Below, one piece after another: positions 27,337 through 64,000 of a stretch of 64,000 nt of DNA. The DNA comes from Limanda limanda (Eukaryota > Chordata > Actinopteri > Pleuronectiformes > Pleuronectidae), in assembly GCF_963576545.1 (NCBI RefSeq), contig NC_083651.1:13935124-13999123 (forward strand), written 5' to 3'. Position 1 is the first letter of the stretch. Each line of letters begins with the position of its first letter. The notes beneath the pieces are model-generated. The model had not been told where the DNA came from and made no database searches. It worked only from the letters and a program-made list of their open reading frames with translations. A program made the position numbers and the translations under genes.

Positions 27337-28452
27337 CTACACTGAGCTTGTGCCAGCATAAGGAGACTTCTCCTGTGAGTAAAATGCTGTGGATGAATCA
27401 TCGTTATACGCACCTCGCATGGGGACACATAAAGCAAACTATGCAACACGACCACAATCTTTTTAAACATGAAATACACAAGCGGTGAATACACTCAGCC
27501 AGAGTTGTCATATTTCCACAGGGTACTTTACTTACTCTGCACGTACTCATCTGAGAGAAGAGAAGAAATACACAACACGTGGTTCCACAATGTAGACGTT
27601 AAGGTATTTTCCAGATTTGCCTCTTCACACGTGTCACGTTGGCAACACACATCAGACAGCTCACCTGGTGATTAGACACAAATAAACCACACTTACCTTA
27701 CAGAAACTACAAAAAACAAACTATGGCATTTCCTGATGAGTGTTTGGGTTGTTTCTTTCTCAGACGACTGAACTTCATCATCAAGAACATCTTTTAAAAG
27801 TCAAGTCTGATGACTTTATCCAGCAGCGACAGGAGGACACGTGTTAACACATCCAATAAAAGCATGTTCACCAATGAATCTGCGAGCGAGTCTGCGACTG
27901 ACCGACATCTGGAACAAAACAAAAAAAATCACAAGTTGCCCTGATGCCCAGTTAAACTGGAAAAACATGGAGCCTGGCCGCCCAGTTGAGATGCAGCTGC
28001 AGCCCTGCCTTGTTCCAGGTGATTCATATATGCACTTAGAACTTTAAATATACTAAGAATACTCCAAAAGAATACTCGTGAATTAATGTGTTGAATGAAA
28101 TAACGTAGAAAACGAATACGGGTCATTTTTGACCCATGTTTGGCATTAGAAGGGGTTTCCATAGCTTGTGCATCAAAGGGTTAATGCTTTGTTCATATCC
28201 TACTTCCTCTTTGGGGTAACATTGACTCAAATTTCTGTAACAATAGTAAAATCATTATACAAAACTGTGCCGTCAAATCACCCGTCTTCAACTGGGGTCT
28301 CAGGTAGAACAGCACTGAGATTACAGGTGATACTTTCACAAGGTGCATGTGATGCAGTTAGTTTACCTTTGATCAGCAAGACATGGTCAAACATTCTTCG
28401 AGTGTGTTTTTTTGAAAATGCAAAAGCTTACAATTTGACTCTTCTCTCCTCA

Positions 28453-28923
28453 GGTAGCGTCATCTGGCCTTACCCTCACTCTGCTCCTGCCTACCCAATT
28501 GCATGTCTTCCTTCACCCCATGCTGCTCATACCTTCACTCCTGCTCCTCTTCCTTTCCCTCATCCTGCTGCGCATCCTTACCCTTTTACAACTTGCCCTC
28601 AGGCTCTTCCTTTCCAGCATTCGGCTCTTTCCTTCCATCCTGGTCCTCTTCCCTTCTCTCCTGGTCCCATTCCTTTGCCTCAGGCTGCAACTTTCTCCAT
28701 TTACTCAACTCCTCTCCCCCCTGCAGCATTTACTTTCCCTCATCCCACTCCTGCTTTCCATATTGGTTCTCCCAGCGCTGTTTGTGAAGTTCCATATTTT
28801 ATGGACCTCATTTCAGACAGCTTGGATTGCTTTTTGGCAGATGCCCTTGGGTTACCCAAACTATTCCGGCCTCCTACACATTCCAAAGGAAACAGGGAAG
28901 AGGAAGACCAAAAATATATATAA
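28453..28923 (+). other. proline-rich open stretch, unrecognised
   Basis: Part of a 251-codon open frame starting at 28168. From an acceptor-like ctctcctcag ending at 28453, the frame encodes a repetitive Pro/Phe/His/Ala sequence with PLPF- and PHP-type units, then a non-repetitive end with YFMDLISDSLDCFLADALG and a stop. All three forward frames are open over much of it because the DNA is C/T-rich and lacks TAA/TAG/TGA, so openness is weak evidence of coding. No signal peptide, known domain or conserved neighbour supports a gene. Confidence 0.2.
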
Positions 28924-29029
28924 AATGACAATCAATTGTGGAATGAATATTGGGCCCATATTGTGTAAAATACATTTTCTGGGCTTTTACTAGCTACTTG
29001 AAGGGTGTCAGTAGGAGAGGCAGTCAAAG

Positions 29030-29535
29030 GAGTGCCACCGGTTACTCGCCTCAGGTGCCTCACACCATCAGATAATGGTGGTGGACCACGACCGAGGTGG
29101 CAGCTGATGATGGATCCTAATTGGCAGCAGTGGACAATGACTATGGACTATGGTGGCATCAGATCTTGATGGTGGATCATGATCTTTCTGGTTGCTGACC
29201 ATAGACTATGATTGCAGCAGGACTGCTTGACATATAGTATTGAAGTAATCCTTCAAAATGTTTACCCTCATCAATGCTGCTAAAACCTTTATCCTGATGA
29301 TGTTTTCCTACACTCGACATCTATTGCACTTCTGTCCATCCTGGGAGACGGATCCCTCACATGTGGCTCTCTCTGAGGTTTCTATGTATTTTTTATCCTG
29401 TTAAAGGTTTTTTAGTAGTTTCCTTACTCTTGCTGAGGGTTAAGGACAGAGGATGTCATACCATGTTAAGCCCTATGAAATTGTGATTTGTGACGATGGG
29501 CTATACAAATAAATTTTGATTGATTGATTGATTGA
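29030..29535 (+). repeat. teleost retroposon-like repeat with (ATTG)n tail
   Basis: Ends with tcctgggagacggatccctc, gaggtttctatgtatttttt, gtgatttgtgacgatgggc, tatacaaataaattttg and ATTG repeats (29511-29534). This is the 3' end type I know from widespread teleost non-LTR/SINE-like elements. The 5' part (GGTGG/GATGG-rich) is less certain. Confidence 0.6.
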
Positions 29536-31848
29536 AAACACAGCAACAATGGCGCACACACACTCTTATCCCGGTGCCCTCACTCACATGCGTTACAAGG
29601 AGAGCTCGCCCAGACTGCCTAGCCTGCCAAACAAAAACAGAAATAAAAGAATATAACCACAAACAATACTTTTTTAAACAAAATAAACAATGATGTAACC
29701 CAATTGTCCAAACACAATATCAAGTAAAAATTGCTAAAAAGAAATAAAACTAGTCAAAACCAAAGCAAAAGCAAACAGAACCAAGCAAAACAGCAGCAGG
29801 TGAACCTAAGACAAAGAAAACACAATTGGTTAGGCCGGCCATGCTGCAAAGAAACACATTCAATATGGAGGCCACCACTGCTTACCGCCTCCAAGATGGT
29901 CCCTTGGTATGTGTCTCACACATCCAGGACAACAGGGCACATGCAGGCTGTGATGGAGGCAGTACGTTTAGTGTGCATGCCACAGCAAATGGGCCTGGCA
30001 GGGTAGAAGGTCACTTCAGCCACATACATGTATAACCAGCAACTCACAACCCACAACCACAACCACAGCAGGACAACAGCGGTGATGTCTGTATCTGATA
30101 ACGATGTGTTTATTTTTAACAGTGAGTTAAGTTTTCAGTTTATCCCTGACCCAACTCATGGATGCTTTGCATCTCCTCATCAATGTTCTGTATGCTCGAA
30201 GCAGGTCATAGAGTTTTCATAGAGTGTATCTTTAAACTTTGAAGTGGGTATTGTTTTTGGTTTAGCAGATTTTATGTATCTATTACAGTAATATTCTATT
30301 TTACATTATATGGGCTTTTAATGTTGCTGTTTCACAGGTTGTTACTGCAGCAGCAATTATTATTTAACAAGCACTGGGTTCAATGATTGCTGGTAAATGT
30401 GAAAGAGGCTTCAGTTGCTGCTGCTTTATTGTTTTATTTGGTTCACTTGACTATTCTCATCATTTGTGTCAGTTTTATGTCGCTAAAGCTTTTTTCTACT
30501 GCCCCCAAGTGGTCAAGAAAGTTATTTATTTGAGTTTAAAGCCCAGGGAACAGATGCTGACACATTGGTTTGATCAAGGTTTAAACAAAAAGCAGCCATA
30601 ATAGGAAATTGGGAATGTGAATGTGTATTTCCTCACTTTTCCTTTCTTCTTATGCAGTTTTTTCCATACACTGGACCTGCAGGATGAAGAGTATGTTCCC
30701 ACCATGTCTCTGTTGTCTCCAGTAAAAGCAGGTCCTTTCTAACAAACCGTTCACAAACCCTATAAATATTCACTATCTAGAAAGCTTTTGCTTCCAGACC
30801 AGTATTAAAGACGAATTTTCAGACAACTGAAGATCAGCTATAGAAATGTGTTAAAAATACTAATGATTACATTTCTGTCATGTAACAGTCGCATATAATG
30901 CACAAAGTCCTGTATGGATGAGGTTGCACTAAATTTTTCAGTTTTATTAATGAAGCATTAGCCATCCCAGCGTGCTGTGTGGCTAATCCAGGGAACATCC
31001 AAAGAAAGGATCCATCCGCGCCAAGCATAACCGTATTCCAATTTGTGCAATAAATGGTTAAATCATTAAAAAGGGTTCCTGACTGAATGTATCATACTGA
31101 AATTGTCATTTATGTTTTTTGAATTAGCTTTCTGTTAGTATACAGACTCTGTTGAATGTTGACTTAAAGTTGCTTTGATGTTTTTATAATGGGCTACCAC
31201 AGACAAGTGTGTGTTTTCTCAGAGAATGAAAAGGGCTGCTGTTGCAAAGACAATCTGCTTTTCAGATATATTTGTTTCTTAAGGCTGCAGTTTTGCATTT
31301 TGGATTATGCACAACGAGAATGAGGTCAAATAGAATTGCTCCTAAAAATAAAGGGTCATTGGCAGCAAGACAAACAGTGCCCCCTAGCGGTGGTACTGGA
31401 GCAAAGGATAATTGATAAAATAAGAGACTGATCGATCGTTGGTGCCACAGAAAAAATAAAGCTGGTTATGTGTAAAACCAAAGAATGTTCTTAAAATGTA
31501 CGTTGGGTAAAAAGAATGCTGTTCTAAAAAGAATTGAATAGACAAAGATTAATAAACATGATTCTTAAGGGTTAGGGTTAACCCTGTGCTTTTGTAAATT
31601 TACTGCAAATAGATCCAACTATGCTAAATTGTATGTAGTACACACTCTAGAGAATAAAGAGCAATGACCAGTGTCCAAGACTGATGCATCTGAGTGCTGA
31701 GAACATTTGATTGTATTTTACATCTAAGAAGTAAAGGAAAATTGCAAGCTTTTATAAAATGTAAAGGCATCCATGAAGGAGAGACAAAAAGACACTAAAA
31801 GAAGATGTAAAGACGGTCTTATTTTATCATTTCCAGGCTATCCTACTC

Positions 31849-31854
31849 TTTATT
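31849..31854 (-). other. candidate poly(A) signal for GSK3B
   Basis: AATAAA on the minus strand, 3.15 kb after the GSK3B stop. Other AATAAA hexamers occur within the inferred 3' UTR (for example near 33330-33360), so several transcript ends are possible. Confidence 0.3.
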
Positions 31855-34800
31855 TAATGCAAATTACAGTACCAGGGAACTATTCCTCAGAGCACGCAGG
31901 GGGGATATTTACAGAGGTGCACATTTAGCATACCTTCACAGAACAAAAGAAAAAACAAAAACAAAAAAAACAAATGAAATAAAAATTTCAGTCACAAACA
32001 GAGGCATTCAAGTAGTAGTACTGTTATACAGGATGTTTTTTTTCTTTTCTTTAGCCCCAGTTAAACCCAGTGAGCATTTGGAACAAGTATATATGCTGGT
32101 ATAATAAAATGAATAATAATATACCAGCACATGTGCTCGCTCGTCTTCTTTTTTGGTAGCTTTTGTGGTTGTTTTTTATTGAACTGGAGTCGGGAAGGGT
32201 GAAGTGGTCAGACTTTCCGGTTGAGGGTAGCAACACGTTCATGAATGCAAAATTACAGCAAGCGGGAGACAAGGAGAAAGGCTACATGACTCGACGACCC
32301 CTTTAGGTGCTACTGAATTCCCCCCACCCCATCCCCACCCCGAAAATAGAGGAGAGACGAGAGAAACAACAGAAATATCCAGAGAGAAAAGAGTCAGAAT
32401 ACGTTATTGCCTCTGAGGATGGCTCATCACAACTACATCATAGTTTGGCTTTGGTAACAGAACCAACACTGTGAGTAATACAGAAACGGTACTGTATTCG
32501 TATATATACAGTATATGAGGCCTTTTTTCTTTTAGAACCCCTGCTGTCATCCACAACACGCCACCTTCCCAAAATTCGCCACACACGCCCAGGAGTCCGT
32601 GTGAGGACTGCTGTGTCTTACATGTGAGTGTGTCCAAGATAAAACATCTATTAAAATAAACACTTGTCTATATTTTTCCATCTTCAGTTGAGGAAAAATA
32701 TCCTTACGATTAACAATGTCTGTATATGACATTAAATGTGCAATGAAAAGGGAGAAAGAGTGGGAGAGAGGGAGGGTGGAAATCAAGTGAGGGAGAGTGT
32801 CTGTGTGTGTATGTGTGAATGTGTGTGAGTGGTGGGTTAGCAGGACATTCAACAGCACCAAAGGGAGAGTCACAATATTCGGGTGGGTCGGTGGCGTGGG
32901 CTGGGTGAGGAGGGGGCGAGGAAACAAGGCGAAGGTGTATGAAAGCAAAGGCACTCCAAACTATAGTTACACTATACATGACTAGTTCTTGTTACAATAA
33001 TACAGCTGTCATCTACTGTACTGTACAGGTAAGATTGAACATATGGCTGGATAAAGCTGATCATTATCGTCATCTACAATATCCATGAACATCATCAGTT
33101 TTGCCCTGATTCTGGTTTTTCTTTTCATCTTTTATCTTCTTTTTTTTTTTATCTTTCCCTACCCTTCGTCATCTTTGTTTTTGCTCATAAACAGTACATG
33201 GGTCTGCATATATACATACCTTGAACACAAAATGGAAAAAGATAAATCAACGTAACATTTAAAAAAAAAAAAACAGACAAGTCAGAATTTTGGTGAGGAG
33301 CATTTATACTGTATATACAAATTCTGCTTTTTTTATTTATGTATTTATTTTTATTCGTTTTTTCTTCTTTTTTTTTAAATGTAGTGAGTATTCTCTGTAA
33401 ATAAGACGCTTGGACAGACTGTACCGAGTGGCTTTATGTGCGGCATATGGAGGACAGAGAGAGAGAGGGCGAGTGCTAGGCTAACACTTCAGTCAGTGGT
33501 CACAACACATGAGGAAGTCAGCGGTGGAGCCGAGGAGGACGACCGCCGAGATTTCTCAAAGAGTCGAGGGAAGAAAGAAAAGTGTTCAGAAACAATCTCG
33601 AATTCTTCACGGAGACAAAGAGGAAGATCTAGAGTCTAGACTGTGGGGAGAGGAGGTGTCTAGACGCTGCACTGTCACAGAAAAAAACACTGTTACAGAC
33701 AGAGTCGGTAAAAAGACAGAGAATAGAGCGGTGCCCTAAATCCACTGACGGCCTTAATACAGACGACACAGGGGAACGGAGAAGTGACGGCTGGAGTCCG
33801 ACTGCGCTTCAGCAACAAACTGAGGAAAAAACAAAAACACCACCACATCTAAATCTATCGTCTTTAGGCAGCGGCAAATATTGCCACTGCTCTACCAGAT
33901 ATGAGCTCACCATAACTGATTTCTGAACCATTGTAGTTAATATACATATATCTATATATACTTTTTATACATAAGGAAAAGTAATATATAAACTGTGTAT
34001 GTATGCATGTTTTTTTTTTGTATTGTATGTATATATTATACAAGCACACAGGACCAGATACATGTCACATCCATCGCACATGGCGATCCGAAAAAAACTA
34101 AATAAAATAAAAAGCCTGCCCGGGAGTAAATCAAAGGAAAATTAAGAACAAGGTCGAGTAAAACTGTTCGCTAAACATTTAAAAACAAACCCCAGGCAAG
34201 GAAAAAAACAAAACAAAACAAAAAACGTGTCCAAACATTACCTCCACGGTTGCTTATTTTCCCACATACATCAGGATCGTCATGCATCCATGTGTGTGTG
34301 TGTTTGTCTGTGTGTGTGTGTGTTTCTTGAGTGTGTGTGTATACGCGTGCGTGAGCCTCATGCCTTGTTTGCAGAAGTGGAGGTGACAAGTGAGAGGGTA
34401 TGGTGAACCCCCCCGAGGTGATCCTAACCATACTCAGGCCATGCACTACAAGACAAACCAAAGGAGGGAGGGAGGGAGAGGAGGGTGTGGGGGGGGGAGG
34501 CAGAGGATGAAGATGCAGAAAAATGGATCAATGCAGGGGGGGAGGACGAGAGGAGTCAGGGAACAGCTCAGGACTTTTTTTTCTACAGATTGTCCTCTTA
34601 CAAACATTAGCAGGCTAGCATTGTGTATACATGTACAGTGTACTTTTATCAATAGTACAGTCGACAACACCTTCGGCCCTGCGCATCGCTTCCCCGCTGA
34701 AAGAGCACGGAGAGACGTCTTCGATGGAGGATGGAGTAGAGTTCAAACAGCTGGATCGGGGGGGAGGGGGGTGTCAGTCGGGGATAAAAGAGGGAGAGGC

Positions 34801-34999
34801 TTGGGTTTTGTGTTCGTGGTCGCGTAGGGGGCCGACGTCTTAGCTGTTGAGACGGGACTGCGTCAGCATCGCTCCGCTGGTGTCAGGGAGGAGAGCAGGG
34901 CAGAGCAGAGCTGGGCAGAGCTCCCCCCCCCTAGCCGGGGCAATGGAGAGGCAGTGGGGCTGGGGCTGAGACCGGGGTGGGGCGGGGCGGTCAGCGGGC
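31849..34999 (-). other. gsk3b: inferred 3' UTR of GSK3B
   Basis: Vertebrate GSK3B mRNAs have a 3' UTR of several kilobases. No gene intervenes between the stop codon and the AATAAA at 31849. The stretch holds A/T-rich tracts, a GT microsatellite (34293-34340) and C- and G-rich runs near 34480-34500 and 34921-34930. Open frames here are short and unrecognised. The true end is not determined. Confidence 0.4.
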
Positions 35000-60797
<25,798 letters not shown>

Positions 60798-61950
60798 GAT
60801 CCAAATCCCCGGTACGGTTCCTCTCGACCTCCGGGAGACTGTGACTTGCTCAAGCGGCGGCGGGGCTGATCGATCCGCAGACCCTTCTCATCCAAAGGAG
60901 GACTGCCAGTAAATGAATAATGTCAGAGTAATTCACAGGGTGGCCCCGGCAGAAAGAGACCCCTTTATCCCGCTGGTTCCTAATAAAACGACCCGGTTCT
61001 GTCCCAGCAGCGGACGATCAGAGCATCGTCTCCTCGTTGTATTCCAGGGTTTTCTCCGCGGGCCTTAGCAGGACACGTCTCGAACTGAAATAGTCCTGGA
61101 TCTGGCCTCTCCCTGTGGCCCCCCGGTTCAAACCCGACTGCGGTTTTTCCTTCTGGAGGCTGAATCGGTTTCACAGAAGATTGAAGCGGGGGCTGAGTTC
61201 GGATGAATCGCGGATGAATACGGCGTTTACGTGACGGTTCGGGGACACATGCGGCTCCTCTTCATATCCCGATGTGGAGGCTCAGTGATCCGGCTGCCAT
61301 GGCGGCTCCTTCGCTATACACGCTAGCCTACAGACGGAGAATCTGCCAGCGGACACGGTCGCGTTCGGCGGCTTCACGCTGTCTCCTCAACCTGCCCTGC
61401 CGCCGTCTGATTTCGGCGTCTTCACCGAGGCCCCCGGGGCAGCGAGCTCCACAGAAAGCGACGGCCTTCAGACGAACAGCGCGACGATACCCGAGGTCTT
61501 TTTTTACTCCTTCCCCACAGGTTTCGGTCTCGCTGTCTTTGTCGCTACGCTACTTCCGTACGGGGCTAAAGGGATAGCTCTGCCGTCGAGGGAGGAGGTT
61601 CACGCTGCTGACGTAACCCGCGACGGAGAATAGGAAAAATCTGTGAACGCGCAAACGTCGAATCTGGGGTGGCCAGCTCAGCCAATCAGGGAGGCTTTCC
61701 TTCACCGATGGGCGTTGACCGGCTTGCTCTGAGCCAATAGGAACGCCGCTCTCCAGCACCACATGGCACACTTTGCTTGGCACCGCCCTCGTGACTTCAA
61801 AGGCTTTTTTTCCCAGTGCCGCGACAGGGAAAGGGGCGGGCCTACACCCGGGATTGATTGATTACTCCGTCAGCCAATGGGAGCTCCCGGAGCGGCCTGT
61901 CAGTCCAGGCGAGCCCCAGCTGTCACAGTGCACCGGTGCTCATGCAGCAC
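60798..61950 (-). promoter_or_regulatory. GSK3B 5' UTR and CpG-rich promoter
   Basis: Dense CG dinucleotides from about 60000 to 61950, in contrast to the A/T-rich surroundings. Three CCAAT boxes (61682-61686, 61734-61738, 61874-61878), an ETS-type CGGAAGT on the minus strand near 61552-61558, and a TCF/LEF-type CTTTGAA on the minus strand (61796-61802) lie upstream of the start codon. No TATA box is evident. The transcription start is probably near 61550-61600; that placement is inference. Confidence 0.6.
60980..61174 (-). other. possible upstream ORF in the GSK3B leader
   Basis: A 64-codon frame on the minus strand beginning with ATG at 61174 and ending 182 bases before the GSK3B start codon. 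If the leader is transcribed unspliced from about 61.55 kb, this frame would lie in it and could dampen translation. The peptide matches nothing I know. Confidence 0.2.
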
Positions 61951-64000
61951 TGTTGCTATGTTAGTCCCACAAGTCCCCCCCCACCCCCCCCCCAGTCCCT
62001 CCTCAACACTTTTAAACTCATATAAGTCCTGATCATGTTCGTGACAGTGTGTGCATGTCTTCTCCGTCACAGCAGCTCTCTAACCGGCCCAGTTTGATCT
62101 TTACATATTTATCTATGGGCCCTTAATGCAACACTATATGCAACTGTTACTACATTCGAATTTTAGAATATAGGACAAGATGGTGACTGTCCCTTGAACA
62201 TGTCAAGGTCCTCTGCACAATTTAAAGGGATAGTTCACCGTAAAAATGAAAATGCACTCATTATCTACTCACCGCTCTGCCGGTGGTGGGGTGGGTGAAG
62301 TGTTCGAGTCCACGAAATACTTTTGGAGTTTCAGGGGTAAACAGCGTTGCAGCCAAATCCAATACAATTGGACTAACTGTGGACCATTTCTTCGAATGTA
62401 AAAAGCTACAAATTTGACTCGAAATTACATAATTTACACTGTGTTTGATCTTTAAAAAGTAGCGATCATTGTATTTGATTTGGCTGCAAGCCTGTTACCC
62501 CTGAAACTCCAGAAGTGTTCTGTGAACTCAAACACACCCACCCCTCCATTGGCACAGGGCTGAGTAGATAATGAGCCAATACATGTTTTTTTTATGGACT
62601 ATCCCTTTAAGGCAACACTATATGCAATTTTTTTACACTCAAATATTAAAATATTGGACTAAATGGTGTGTTTGAAGGTCTCCTGCACAATTTAAGTTTC
62701 CAATACCATTTTCTTTTGCTCTCCATTTTATGTCTGTGCCAGTATATGGACAGATAGACCTTGAACGTTGAACCTGTACTAACGCTTTAGATTAATATCA
62801 CTTGATACTAGCTATTTTTTTTGTTCTTGGCCTAACATGTATTGTTTCTGCCCCTGTTATTAATGTCGATGAACCATGAATAAACGCTTACCAAGTTGTT
62901 AATATTTGACTTTTGCTCCCAATCCTAAACGGCTCTTTGCATAAATTAGACACTGAGATTTTCGCAATCTGGTTCCCATTCAAAAAATGTTCATGTCAAT
63001 GGCTTTTAAGTGAACAACAAAGCATTAGCAGATGATTTATTTACTATTAATAAAACCCCTTACAACTTGACCCAGTCCAAGGAATGACTTATTAGAAATC
63101 GTTTGTGCGTCTCTAATGACCTTAATCCATTTGGAGGGAAGTCTATTTGAACTAATTAATCTCCATCTATTTCTCTTTTTGCAGTAAGTGTGGAATGTCT
63201 GTTGTGTTACTTGGAGAAATATTTATAAGCATGATAAACTGTTTTTATTCCACAATTCTACATTTCCTCCACCGTTCCCTTATCTGAGACAGAATGGGCT
63301 TGGCAGGAAAGTAGTTCCCTCTCCAGAAATATGCTGGCAGTCAGTCTATTGTGTGGTTTATTTATACTCTGCTCTTTATCAAAGGGAATTTCTCCCAGGC
63401 TGCCCCTCAATGGTTCACATGTAGAATAGAGAGAAACAGCGTCTCAAAACCAGGCAGTTGAGCTGAAGTAACGCAAGATGCTGCTTTCCAGCATCTCCCC
63501 AGGCCAACTCACATTTTCCCATTAGATGAAGGAAAATAATAAAAATACAGAGAGAAGATAGTGGGCGAGAGGGAGATAAAGAGATGGGTACATCAGGAGA
63601 GAGAAATTTAAAATAACAGGGAGAGAGGGTGCTGTTTCTGATTTTGTCTGGGCTGGAGAGATATAATACAAACTCCAGAATCTGTCTTAAGGAAGTATTT
63701 CGGTAATGATTAAGATTAACATTAAGAGAGTCTCTTTTTTGTCCCCCTGGCAGAATATACCTGCTTCATGCCAGAACAACAACTTAATACACTTTCTGTT
63801 TGTCTGTCTCTTATTTATGCGGTCAATTTTTTATTATAGGATTTTATAGGATTAAAGTTTTGCCCTTGGGGTGAACTAGTTTTCTTCCTGTTATATGTCG
63901 TAAGATGCAGCATGAATATTATGTGATGTGGTCTTTCCTTAGAGAAAACCGGTGATGATTTGAAGATCTGAATGATTAAAAACCATACAATGTTACTGGG
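61951..64000. other. intergenic upstream of GSK3B
   Basis: No gene recognised. C-rich runs at 61975-61993, the TTAA-flanked element at 62226-62606 with duplicated flanks, then A/T-rich sequence to the edge of the window. Confidence 0.5.
62226..62606. mobile_element. TTAA-flanked miniature element with long inverted repeats
   Basis: Ends AGGGATAGTTCACC and GGACTATCCCT are flanked by TTAA (62222-62225 and 62607-62610), the target duplication of piggyBac-type elements. The two halves are diverged inverted repeats of roughly 150 bases: tcattatctactca, gtttcaggggtaa and gcagccaaatc all recur as complements in the right half. The AAAGGGATAGTTCACC end is very common in fish genomes. No transposase frame. 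Confidence 0.75.

Larger units (their letters stand above)
24439..31848. other. intergenic between CD200 receptor and GSK3B
   Basis: About 7.4 kb without a gene I can name. Contents listed separately: a possible decayed exon (27175-27336), a proline-rich open stretch (28453-28923) and a retroposon-like repeat (29030-29535). The rest is A/T-rich sequence in which I see nothing. Confidence 0.5.

Noticed and set aside
28499..28993. 164-codon Leu-rich frame resembling membrane segments
   Set aside because: It is the shifted frame of the C/T-rich stretch; poly-Leu/Ser arises from CTC/TTC/CCT codons.

Overview
The window looks like nuclear DNA of a ray-finned (percomorph-like teleost) fish. It has compact multi-exon vertebrate genes with GT-AG introns, long CA/GT, GA, CT and TATC microsatellites, and several dispersed repeat families typical of teleosts. 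No CRISPR array, rRNA or convincing tRNA was seen. Gene names rest on reading exons by eye; no database search was possible.

Region 1 (about 0.6-24.4 kb) is an immune-receptor cluster. In order: a CD200 (OX-2) gene on + (623-8076), BTLA on - (12124-14790), a small predicted lipid-anchored tyrosine-motif adaptor on + (16436-17880) that I read as GCSAM/HGAL-like, and a CD200 receptor (CD200R1-like) on - (20959-24438). As I recall human 3q13.2, GCSAM, CD200, BTLA and CD200R1 are clustered there too, with CD200 and BTLA in the same relative orientations. Ligand (CD200) and receptor (CD200R) therefore lie about 13 kb apart, with a second inhibitory receptor (BTLA) and an adaptor between them. All Ig-type exons are phase 1-1, so domains can be skipped or duplicated without breaking frame.

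Region 2 (24.4-31.8 kb) is mostly intergenic. It holds dispersed repeats, a proline-rich open stretch I do not recognise (about 28453-28923) and a possible decayed exon on - (27175-27336).

Region 3 (about 31.8-61.9 kb) is one gene on -, GSK3B. All eleven coding exons can be placed with consensus splice sites; they sum to 1266 nt (421 aa), and exons 1-9 keep the human codon numbering. The 3' UTR probably runs down to about 31.85 kb, and the 5' end sits in a CpG-rich promoter with three CCAAT boxes. Introns carry an intact-looking hAT-type non-autonomous transposon with an 8-bp target duplication, an enhancer-like block, and paired hairpins.

Region 4 (61.9-64 kb) is upstream of GSK3B. It has a TTAA-flanked long-inverted-repeat element whose two flanks are copies of each other.
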